64,000 bases of DNA. Source: Flammeovirga yaeyamensis. GTDB taxonomy: Bacteria > Bacteroidota > Bacteroidia > Cytophagales > Flammeovirgaceae. Below are positions 34,001 to 40,720 of this stretch, one piece after another. Made by a program: the position numbers and the translations under genes. The number at the start of each line of letters is the position of its first letter. The stretch's first letter is position 1. The stretch spans positions 1,597,501 through 1,661,500 of the forward strand of contig NZ_CP076132.1 of assembly GCF_018736045.1 (NCBI RefSeq). The letters are read 5' to 3'. The notes under the pieces were generated by a model that searched no databases, was not told where the DNA came from, and was given only the letters and a program-made list of their open reading frames with translations.

Positions 34001-36760
34001 TCCTTGAGGAACACTTAGTTCATCAAAAGTATATTTTAAATCAGAGATGTTTTTACCTGTTCCACTTAGGATTTCATCTCCATTTACAAACCAAGACCAT
34101 CTTGGATTTGGAGCTTCGATTTTAGATCCCGATCGAACAGAATAAGTGATTTCGTCACCCAAGCATATCCCACTACTAGATTGATCAATAGTAAAATCCA
34201 TGGCATATACTTTAATTTTACCTTGGGTAGTGGTTTCAGAACAACCATTGTAATAGTTTACATTCAGTTCAATCACCCAATCGCCAGGATAGTTAAAGAC
34301 CATGCTTTGTCTTCTTGTCGAGTAGCTAGGGTATATTCTTTGATTAGTGGTTTCATTTCTAAACGACCAAGAGTAATTTCCGCCTTCCGTATTTTTAGGA
34401 TCAAAGAATAAAGTAGACCCTTGGCAAATTTCTGTAGGGTTTGCATACGCATTGATATTATCATGAAGCGTAAAATCCCAATGAATATCTACTGGATCTG
34501 GTTTTGTGGCGATGGTTAAATAATCGGTGTAAGTATGCTCACAATAATTAGGAGGAGTGACTGATGGAACAGATGTAGTATTCTCTATAGTAAGAGAAAC
34601 CTCAATGTAATCACCATAATCTATATTTAGAGCCAAGAAGTCAGGGTGATTGACAATATCTTCGTTGATGTCTTTAGTGACAATTTGAGCGGAATCTTGA
34701 CCGACCTGTATATTCCAAATGTAATCGCTATTTGGTTCTGCTCCTTTCGACAAATTTCTGATAACAATTTTACTAGGATCACACAATTGTGATACACCCA
34801 ATAAGAAATATGCTCTAGGCTCTAGAATCGTGATTTTTTTATAAACCGCAGGTCCCTCACAACCATCTTGAACTATTTTTAGACCTACATTGTATTCTCC
34901 CGGATCTAAGTGATCATAGGTTTGAGCACCATGTCTTCCTGGAGATTCAGACCATCTATTGTTGCCAAAATAGTCCCATAAGAAAGTCACTTCGCTCTCA
35001 GGAACACCACCCAAATCTGTGGTATTATTAAAGTTGATGAGCGTATTGTTACAAAAGTCAGGACCGTCCAATACTTCAAAATCGGCTGTAATCGCTTTAC
35101 CTACTTTCAATACATCTGTTGCAGTGACTGTACATCCGGCTGGGAAATCAATTGAAACGGAAATGTCATAGGTATCAGCAACCAAATTACTCATCAAAAA
35201 GCGTTTGTTTCTAGAAGTGACGGTTGTACCAGTATTTCTTCCTTGTGCCGTCCAAGTTCTTGATGAGGAGTTATCACTTATAATTTTAGAATCCTGTTCT
35301 AATTCATACCCAATTTCTAACGTATGAGGAGCACAAGCATCTTGTAAATCGATAATTTCTGCTGTGATAGGATAAGACGAGATATCAATTTCCGTAATGA
35401 TACATTCACCGGCATCATTCGAAATCAATTCTATGGTATGTTCACCATAACCACTTAAGGAAATTCTAGGTCTTCTTTCATTTTCGAATAAACGAGTATC
35501 AGAACCTTTTATACGCCAAAAGTAATTGTTGATATCATGTAAATTAGCAATGTATAAATCTACAGAAAACGATTCGGTACAAAACATTTCTCTATTCGCA
35601 GAAATATAAATGTCTGATAATTCCATAGGAGGAATCGTAATTACTTGAGAATAACTACAGCTACTTCCTACATAAGCAGTTACCGTTACGTTTTTACTGA
35701 AATTACTACTATTTGTAAAATTATGGGTGATTTTATCAGGATATACCGAAGTGACTTGAGGACCAGATCCAAAATCCCATCTTATTTCTTGATCCTGTAA
35801 ATTATCGGGTAAGCTTGGAGTGAAAGTCACAGGGTATAATGCACAATAGGTATTAGGAAGCTCATAGGTAAACATATCGCTACCTGCATCTAATGCTACG
35901 GGAACGATGACTGTTTGTGAACATCCACCATAGGTAGCAGTCAAAGTTAAAGTGTACTGATCTCCATTTGATATATCATAGAAATGAGTCACAGAAGCAC
36001 CTTGAGAAGTGTTTCCATCTCCAAAATCCCAATCGTAAGTCATCCCGCTATTGACTTGTGAGCCTGTAGCATCAAAAATTGCAGATGCATTAAATGTTTG
36101 ATTAATACTAGTCTGACATGTAATTAAAGCTGCAGGAGTAACGCTCGGAACTATTAATTCTGATATCGTAATGAACTCTTGTTTTTGAACAATATCACAT
36201 CCATTAGGCGTGGTACCTCTAATAGTTGCAATATATGGTTGCCCTCTAGCAGGCAAAGGTCTTGAAAGCTCACCTTCATCGAGTACCTGACCATTTAATA
36301 TAAATTGAACACTACTTAATTCTATACTTGAATTAACTGTAAAAGAGATTTGATCACCTTCACAACCTGCCGTAGCACTCGCAGTAAAATCTACTTCAGG
36401 TGAAGTCGAAATTTTTATGGTTGATCTTAAAGTTTTCGAAGTTCCTCCTTGTATAAAGGTAACGACAAAACTAAATGTTTTATCTTGATCTGTTTGGAAA
36501 GTATGGAAAGGGTTGGTTTCTGTTGAAGTATTTCCGTCGCCAAAATTCCATGAGATATTAGTAATACTCCCTTTACCTTCATCATTAATGTAGAAATAGG
36601 AGTAAAATGTTTTACAACGATCGATTGTATTATTCGTAATATCTTCACCTCCTGACATTCCTACACTTTCTTTTGCCATAATTTTTTGGGCAATTGAAAC
36701 TTGAGGTAATAAGAATAGAAATGAAATTAAGGTGATAGTATATATTAGTTTGTTTTTCAT
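31073..36760 (-). CDS. Giant PKD-repeat protein with type B T9SS sorting domain
   Basis: 1895 residues, exported (signal peptide ends in VSIAQ). After it comes a long run of beta-sandwich modules; at least five carry clear PKD cores, such as WNFGDGNTSTETNPFHTF (about 64-81), WDFGDGNTSQGASVTHFY (about 243-260), WDFGSGP, FVFNYPGDW-type and FTYSESGTYKVKL. Three Ig-like modules with paired cysteines follow (about 1590-1790). The end (about 1800-1895) is a gliding motility-associated type B C-terminal domain (CHU_C): FFNPTAFTPNKDGLNDEFLI, IYNSWGEIIFH, GWNGMYQNK and GIYTVILEY. Type B domains are exported through T9SS and usually need a PorP/SprF partner, encoded 18 bp upstream. Likely a surface adhesin or gliding protein. 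Confidence 0.92.
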   Translation of the reverse strand: MKNKLIYTITLISFLFLLPQVSIAQKIMAKESVGMSGGEDITNNTIDRCKTFYSYFYINDEGKGSITNISWNFGDGNTSTETNPFHTFQTDQDKTFSFVVTFIQGGTSKTLRSTIKISTSPEVDFTASATAGCEGDQISFTVNSSIELSSVQFILNGQVLDEGELSRPLPARGQPYIATIRGTTPNGCDIVQKQEFITISELIVPSVTPAALITCQTSINQTFNASAIFDATGSQVNSGMTYDWDFGDGNTSQGASVTHFYDISNGDQYTLTLTATYGGCSQTVIVPVALDAGSDMFTYELPNTYCALYPVTFTPSLPDNLQDQEIRWDFGSGPQVTSVYPDKITHNFTNSSNFSKNVTVTAYVGSSCSYSQVITIPPMELSDIYISANREMFCTESFSVDLYIANLHDINNYFWRIKGSDTRLFENERRPRISLSGYGEHTIELISNDAGECIITEIDISSYPITAEIIDLQDACAPHTLEIGYELEQDSKIISDNSSSRTWTAQGRNTGTTVTSRNKRFLMSNLVADTYDISVSIDFPAGCTVTATDVLKVGKAITADFEVLDGPDFCNNTLINFNNTTDLGGVPESEVTFLWDYFGNNRWSESPGRHGAQTYDHLDPGEYNVGLKIVQDGCEGPAVYKKITILEPRAYFLLGVSQLCDPSKIVIRNLSKGAEPNSDYIWNIQVGQDSAQIVTKDINEDIVNHPDFLALNIDYGDYIEVSLTIENTTSVPSVTPPNYCEHTYTDYLTIATKPDPVDIHWDFTLHDNINAYANPTEICQGSTLFFDPKNTEGGNYSWSFRNETTNQRIYPSYSTRRQSMVFNYPGDWVIELNVNYYNGCSETTTQGKIKVYAMDFTIDQSSSGICLGDEITYSVRSGSKIEAPNPRWSWFVNGDEILSGTGKNISDLKYTFDELSVPQGKENDVQLVVYSSVTNCEVYSNTRSSIVTKPIINISSNVSNHIDFNFKCDYVQTFIDPNINSSNVYVPYYSNYKWTHTDPSGTTKVINENNRSNYVFRFDNWEAGTHTMTLEITDYNGCSTSDTFSFDVPELPVGKADFTPSDVELNCPAVVDFFDNADGTSGNSTLRKYYGGGDVPIGKRTWYILQDGLLVNEIEVYGDQFEYFFTAGDFEVYMVTEDYQGCTYTSETKAISVKGVSGSFYINKKAGYAPLTTDMVALPAFVSSEVKEIRYIWASGDGYEGMDSLQTFTFYNDSNWVYTPKLVFYSILDLGNNQEATCEYDAITDETVTVFKKPELEIEDVVICMTDLSRTVKGYDENFEVANLVVHDKFSYKGTTKYQWSVDGVDIPAANGGTDSTATFTYGTSGGYFEVDPYNINGRDYTLEIWVDAVYTDFQDSNNNHTDTKVGYSTRTFNVKYVAPPIPVIDIVSEICMLDSVTFDGSQSNFAPYPAGVITQYKWEILSGATVIDSYTSEDAISTYKFTQHGTFDVQLTVTADNVCDPQSTSKSIIVHPLPIMSFDAPPVCIGDETIFTNTSTFNGQNIGVDPSIVKIITWYFDWENDSTTVSSTVSNPTFTYSESGTYKVKLIIESFKGCIDEIIQDVRVTDYPYLEQKEDFYLCEGEATTLSVVGGSRFEWSTGESSESITVTPTEESTTYTVKAWNDIGCYVEESVTIHSILLPKAENTIYYACEGDSTVIDGTITGFDGVLGEYKWSNGTTGPQVTVSEPGIYTLTNLVTHTLSGVQCLITHEYEFIHRPLPPDFAVTDTLFCFEELYQIEIQAPQGQGYVYHWEDSDETTSSVIRYDGGEYTVRIIDTSTEDNCENTTTMNVTRGCPPIFFNPTAFTPNKDGLNDEFLIRSKYVINLEISIYNSWGEIIFHNKYRDSSKAQEKGSGWNGMYQNKVVPSGIYTVILEYDSEFFGTHHRDATHLTVVQ

Positions 36761-36778
36761 TTTGTTGTTTGCTTACTA

Positions 36779-37855
36779 CTAAAGTGTTGGTATTGGACAG
36801 TTGGCATGATTAGGAATTTGCTTCTTCAAGTTCCTTTTCTTGAAATAATTCGGGAAGAAATTGAAATCGTATCGAACAGAGATTTCATGGGAATTACCTT
36901 CACCTACTGTTAGTCCTCCGATAGGAATATCAAAACTATAACCGATAGTAAATTTTCGAACTTTCACACCAGTTAATAGTACAATGGCATCATGGTTTAA
37001 CTTATCCGGATGACTATTCAGTTTTAAAGGAAGTCCTCTATACCAAACACCAAAAATCAAAGGGTTGTAATTTATGTTAGCTCCCAAACTTAATTGATCA
37101 CTTGTTCCTTGATTTTGGTAATGCATCATCAAAGAAATAGTCTTATCATCATAATTTGCTATAGCCCCTTTCCAACGGTGGGTGAGCGGTATTTTATAAC
37201 CTAAGTTTAAGCTAAATCGCATCGGTAAAATATCCACCCCATTTTCTAATCTAGAGATATTTGGTTGGTTGATATGATAGAGTGCAACTCCCGCCCAAAA
37301 ATGATTCGCGTAGAACATTACCCCAGATGAAATATCAGGATATATTTTATTTTGATCAGAAAGCTTGTCTGCTGTGGAGCCATTGATATTTCCATTATTA
37401 TCAATTTGGTCATCAAAAATAAGGTGATTAAAACCCAAAGTAGATTGTTCAAATCCGCCTTGAAGTCCAAAGCTTAGATTGTATTTTTTATTGATTTTTA
37501 AATGGTAAGCCCCCGTTACATTAAATGAAAATCGCTGAAAAGCGGTTCCTGAAGTTACATTTAAGATATCCTGATGTGCTAATACACCTAGTCCAATATT
37601 CTTCTTAGGAATGGGCGTGTCAAAGGAGGCCATAAATGTATTGTAATTTAATGGAACACCTATCCATTGATTACGGTAATTAATGTTTGCTCTTCCGTCT
37701 CCTCCTGTTCCTGCAAGAGAAGGGTTTAGATAAAGAGGTGAAGCGTAATATTGTGATAACTGAGCATCTTGAGCTTGTGAATAGTTTGCAAAGAAAAAGA
37801 TGAACAGTATACCAAAAAATAGTTTAGCTATTAAGCTAATTGGTTTTGAATACAT
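36779..37855 (-). CDS. PorP/SprF-family outer-membrane protein for T9SS
   Basis: 358 residues from the ATG at 37855. The frame runs to 37906, but that is upstream of the predicted transcription start near 37887, and only the shorter form begins with a clean signal peptide (ending in NYSQAQ). Family features: QDAQLSQYYASPLYLNPSLAGTGGDGR, NYRNQWIGVPLNYNTF, GLGVLAHQD and repeated amphipathic beta strands for a barrel. PorP/SprF proteins help export and attach T9SS substrates with type B sorting domains; here the partner is the 1895-residue protein 18 bp downstream. Confidence 0.92.
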   Translation of the reverse strand: MYSKPISLIAKLFFGILFIFFFANYSQAQDAQLSQYYASPLYLNPSLAGTGGDGRANINYRNQWIGVPLNYNTFMASFDTPIPKKNIGLGVLAHQDILNVTSGTAFQRFSFNVTGAYHLKINKKYNLSFGLQGGFEQSTLGFNHLIFDDQIDNNGNINGSTADKLSDQNKIYPDISSGVMFYANHFWAGVALYHINQPNISRLENGVDILPMRFSLNLGYKIPLTHRWKGAIANYDDKTISLMMHYQNQGTSDQLSLGANINYNPLIFGVWYRGLPLKLNSHPDKLNHDAIVLLTGVKVRKFTIGYSFDIPIGGLTVGEGNSHEISVRYDFNFFPNYFKKRNLKKQIPNHANCPIPTL

Positions 37856-37893
37856 AAGTTTGTTTGTAGGCACAAGTAATAGTTGATACAAAA

Positions 37894-37926
37894 CAAACTT
37901 ACACAATTTTCACATATTTTACGCAA
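37894..37926 (-). promoter_or_regulatory. Promoter of the porP-like/PKD cargo operon
   Basis: Minus strand: TTG (37924-37926), 22 bases, then TAAGTTTG (37894-37901), which fits TAnnTTTG. Transcription would start near 37887, which fixes the downstream ATG at 37855 as the start of the porP-like gene. Confidence 0.65.
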
Positions 37927-37963
37927 TGCTAGTGAATAGATAAAGTGATTTTTCTCAGGTAAT

Positions 37964-38000
37964 AAAAAGAGCTAGCGATGTTCAATCACTAGCTCCTTGT
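37964..38000 (-). terminator. Terminator, copy 2 of a repeated hairpin
   Basis: GAGCTAGCGAT (37969-37979) and ATCACTAGCTC (37985-37995) on the plus strand; on the minus strand the stem closes with a G.T pair and is followed by TTTTTATT. It ends the DUF4251 gene and nearly repeats the hairpin at 31027-31053. Confidence 0.9.
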
Positions 38001-38034
38001 GTTTATCAATAGTTTTATGGTTATAATATCTCTT

Positions 38035-38658
38035 TTAATATCTTATCATACCTTCGAAAGTACTACTCACTTTATTCGGTACTAATTGTCCTCTCATTTT
38101 CAACTGACTATTACTGAATACACCATTTACAGTAGCATTACAGAAATTTCCAGTACCATCAAGGTCATAAGCAACACGAGCTGTAAGAACAGATCCCATA
38201 ATGTTGAATTCTACTCTTGTACGTCCTGTCTTTTCGTCTTTGGTTACTTTCCAGTCACTAATACGACCGTCAACAGTAATACCGCCGACACCATTCCAAC
38301 CCACAAGGTGAGCAGAACCAATCTGAAGAACACCTGTATTTCCTTCTACTTTTAAGAAGTTGATGTTCGATTGAACGTTTACTGTTCTACCTCTTCTATC
38401 ATATAATTGAGTTGCTTCCAGAACAAAAGATTGACTATCAATAGCAGCATTAGCTTGTTGATTTACTAACTTTTCTAACGCTTCACGTTGTGCCTTCTTT
38501 TCTTCTTTTGCTTTTCTTTTTTGTTCTTTTTTAAGGGCCTTCTGTTCCTTCTTAGTTAATGTTGTGTCTTGAACAATATCCAAAGCACTTGCCGTAAAAG
38601 AAATTCCAATAATAAGGAAGATAGATAGGATGAATTTATATATGTTACTCTTTTTCAT
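38035..38658 (-). CDS. DUF4251-domain exported protein
   Basis: 207 residues with a signal peptide (IGISFTASA, cleavage near 26). A highly basic/acidic linker (KKEQKALKKEQKRKAKEEKK, about 36-55) joins it to a DUF4251-type domain of about 150 residues: FVLEATQLYDRRGRTVNV, NFLKVEGNTGVLQIGS and GGITVDGRISDW are typical of the family. The function of DUF4251 is not known; members are common in Bacteroidota envelopes. Single gene ended by the repeated hairpin terminator. Confidence 0.85.
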   Translation of the reverse strand: MKKSNIYKFILSIFLIIGISFTASALDIVQDTTLTKKEQKALKKEQKRKAKEEKKAQREALEKLVNQQANAAIDSQSFVLEATQLYDRRGRTVNVQSNINFLKVEGNTGVLQIGSAHLVGWNGVGGITVDGRISDWKVTKDEKTGRTRVEFNIMGSVLTARVAYDLDGTGNFCNATVNGVFSNSQLKMRGQLVPNKVSSTFEGMIRY

Positions 38659-38945
38659 AGTATAATAGATTTTGTCTTTGAATCAGTGTTACATTTCATA
38701 TAACGGAGATACATCTTTAAAAAATGATAAATTCTAAAAAATAAAAGTTAATTTGATGTTAAACAATTATTTTTATTCAATTTATAGTGTATGAGGTATT
38801 GATTTATAGTTGATTATAATTCAATAAGTTTTCAATGAAATTAAATAATTATTTGTTTATGTTGAAATTAATTTTTGATTTTATCTAAAGTCAACACTCT
38901 TTTTTTATTACCTTCAGATTCATAACTTTTAAATATCTATTGATA

Positions 38946-39728
38946 ATGAACCCAAAACTAGAAAATGCCCGAAACCTCTATATGGAGGGAATCAGAGACG
39001 GTAATGCAAGAGAAGCCGTGACCAAATACACAGGCGACCGCTATACACAACACAGTACAGGAGTAAGAGATGGAATTGAAGGTTTTGTAGAATTTTTCGA
39101 ACCTTTTATCAAAAGAACACCCAAAAGAGATATTCAAATTGTTCGTTCTATGGTCGATGGACAATACGTATTTGTTCATGCTTATCAGAATCTAAATGAT
39201 GGTGCAGCCCAATGGGTAACAACAGATTTCTTCGATACAGACGAAAACGACAAAATCGTTGAACATTGGGACGTAATTGCAGAGTATTATGATAACACCC
39301 CATCGGGGCATACAGCTACAAATGGTCATACAGGACTAACTGACCTTGATAAAACCGACGAAAATAAAGCTCTTGTAAAAAGCTACATAGAGAATATATT
39401 AATGGATGGAGGCGATGCTGATAAATTAGGTGATTATATTTCCAAAGATCAACTTACCCAACACAGCAAACAATTAGAAGATGGTTACGATGCTTTATAC
39501 AAAGTACTTAGTGATACCAACCGTCCACTTAACTTTAAAGAAATTGCGCTGTTAGTAGGGCAAGGAAACTTCGTTGCCACGCTTTGTAAAGCGAATTATA
39601 ATGATGGAAAGATGGATCAAGATCTTGCTCAAGTCGATATTTACCGTATTGAAAATGGGAAGATTGTAGAGCATTGGGATAATGTTGAACCTGTTCCAGA
39701 GAATGATGTGAATGGGGGGAAATTCTAG
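38946..39728 (+). CDS. Tandem NTF2/SnoaL-like domain protein
   Basis: 260 residues from the ATG at 38946. Two homologous cone-shaped SnoaL-like domains (about 1-120 and 135-260), each with a QHS motif (RYTQHSTGVRDG and LTQHSKQLEDGYD) and each ending in KIVEHWD. COG4922-type SnoaL-like proteins are usually single-domain and dimeric; this one would be a covalent dimer. No signal peptide, so cytosolic. Ligand or reaction unknown. It stands alone, with a terminator after it. Confidence 0.85.
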   Translation: MNPKLENARNLYMEGIRDGNAREAVTKYTGDRYTQHSTGVRDGIEGFVEFFEPFIKRTPKRDIQIVRSMVDGQYVFVHAYQNLNDGAAQWVTTDFFDTDENDKIVEHWDVIAEYYDNTPSGHTATNGHTGLTDLDKTDENKALVKSYIENILMDGGDADKLGDYISKDQLTQHSKQLEDGYDALYKVLSDTNRPLNFKEIALLVGQGNFVATLCKANYNDGKMDQDLAQVDIYRIENGKIVEHWDNVEPVPENDVNGGKF

Positions 39729-39753
39729 TCCATTTTTTAAATCAAATGATAAG

Positions 39754-39792
39754 TAGGTAGTTGAATTAAACGGCTACCTATTTTCTTTTTTC
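39754..39792 (+). terminator. Rho-independent terminator after the NTF2-like gene
   Basis: TAGGTAG (39754-39760) and CTACCTA (39774-39780) form a 7-bp stem followed by a T-rich tail. Confidence 0.75.
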
Positions 39793-39836
39793 TAAGCATA
39801 AGTTTAATTGTAAATGTTACATTATATTTTTCATCA

Positions 39837-39869
39837 CTTGTTCAATTCATAAAAAAATATTTATATTTG
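39837..39869 (+). promoter_or_regulatory. Promoter for the ECF sigma gene
   Basis: CTTG (39837-39840), 21 bases, TATATTTG (39862-39869), a good housekeeping-type match. Transcription would start near 39876, giving a leader of about 130 nt; so the sigma gene seems to be made by the primary sigma factor rather than by itself. Confidence 0.6.
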
Positions 39870-40009
39870 AAAGAGATTGATATAGATCTATACAACGAGA
39901 TTTTCTATAACAGCCACAATAACTGAACTGTTTTATTATAATTTTTTGATAGTTTTTATTATCAGAAAGTTGATTTTTTATAATATCGAGCTATTTGATT
40001 AACGTTAAT

Positions 40010-40588
40010 ATGAATGATAAGACTATACTTCAAGATTTTAAAGATGGTAAGGCGTATGCCCTCAAATCATTGTTTGATCAGTATGGCAAAAGAGTATATG
40101 GAATGGTCTATGGCTATTTCAAATCAAAAGAAGAAAGCGAGGAAACAGTTCAAGATGTGTTCTTAAAGCTTTGGAGATACAAAGACAATATTAACGTAGA
40201 ACAAGGTGTAGAAGCTTATTTATTCCGTATTACTAAAAACGAAATTCTCAACAGAATCCGAAAGCAAAAATTAGTAACTGTTGATATTGATGGTACGGGT
40301 GGAGAAGTTGTTTCCTTAACAGAAACTCCAGAAGATATTATCGATTTTAAAATGAAAATGGAGGTTGTTGCTGAAATTATTAAGGAATTACCTGATAAAG
40401 CAAAAGCCGTTTTCATGAAGAAACGTATGGAATGTAAAACCAACAAAGAGATTGCAGAAGAAATGGGGATTTCGGTAAAAACGGTTGAAAATCATATGAC
40501 GAGAGCTTCTAGTTTAATCAAGAAAAGACTATCAGAAGAACAAATTATTGTGTTTATGATTTTCTGGTGTACCAACAATTTTTTCTAA
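40010..40588 (+). CDS. ECF sigma-70 factor (FecI-like) of the glycan locus
   Basis: 192 residues from the ATG at 40010 (the frame extends to a TTG at 39995). Region 2 (about 5-70) includes ALKSLFDQYGKRVYGMVYGYF and EETVQDVFLKLWRYK; region 4 (about 120-170) includes LPDKAKAVFMKKRMECKTNKEIAEEMGISVKTVENHMTRA (helix-turn-helix; shown by its parts). The hydrophobic tail IIVFMIFW is common in Bacteroidota sigma factors paired with FecR. Its partner anti-sigma lies 9 kb away, after four glycosidase genes, instead of next door. It should control the susC/D genes of this locus. Confidence 0.9.
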   Translation: MNDKTILQDFKDGKAYALKSLFDQYGKRVYGMVYGYFKSKEESEETVQDVFLKLWRYKDNINVEQGVEAYLFRITKNEILNRIRKQKLVTVDIDGTGGEVVSLTETPEDIIDFKMKMEVVAEIIKELPDKAKAVFMKKRMECKTNKEIAEEMGISVKTVENHMTRASSLIKKRLSEEQIIVFMIFWCTNNFF

Positions 40589-40604
40589 AAAATCCAATAT
40601 AGAA

Positions 40605-40612
40605 TTAGGGGG
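40605..40612 (+). promoter_or_regulatory. TTAGGGGG motif before the first GH3 gene
   Basis: GAATTAGGGGGAATCAAGG with GCTG and GTGTAGTA close behind resembles the sequence at 49600-49632 upstream of the fecR gene (GACTAGGGGG, ATCAA, GCTGTGTATTA). Candidate regulatory site; may be a sigma or regulator target. Confidence 0.35.
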
Positions 40613-40708
40613 AATCAAGGCTGACCTGTGTAGTACCTTATAAACAGATTCGATTTTTATTGATTGAACGAAATTTCAATAAAAACTGAACAGGCATTCT
40701 TAATTCTA

Positions 40709-40720
40709 TATTGAAATGAA
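40709..40720 (+). other. TATTGAAATGAA motif at the first GH3 start
   Basis: Exact 12-base motif that also occurs at 50769-50780 and 58246-58257. The ATG of the GH3 gene is the ATG inside the motif, and TGA of TTGAAATGA overlaps it. Confidence 0.5.

Noticed and set aside
37856-37906. Upstream start for the PorP/SprF-like protein
   Set aside because: It would lie before the predicted transcription start and put polar residues ahead of the signal peptide.
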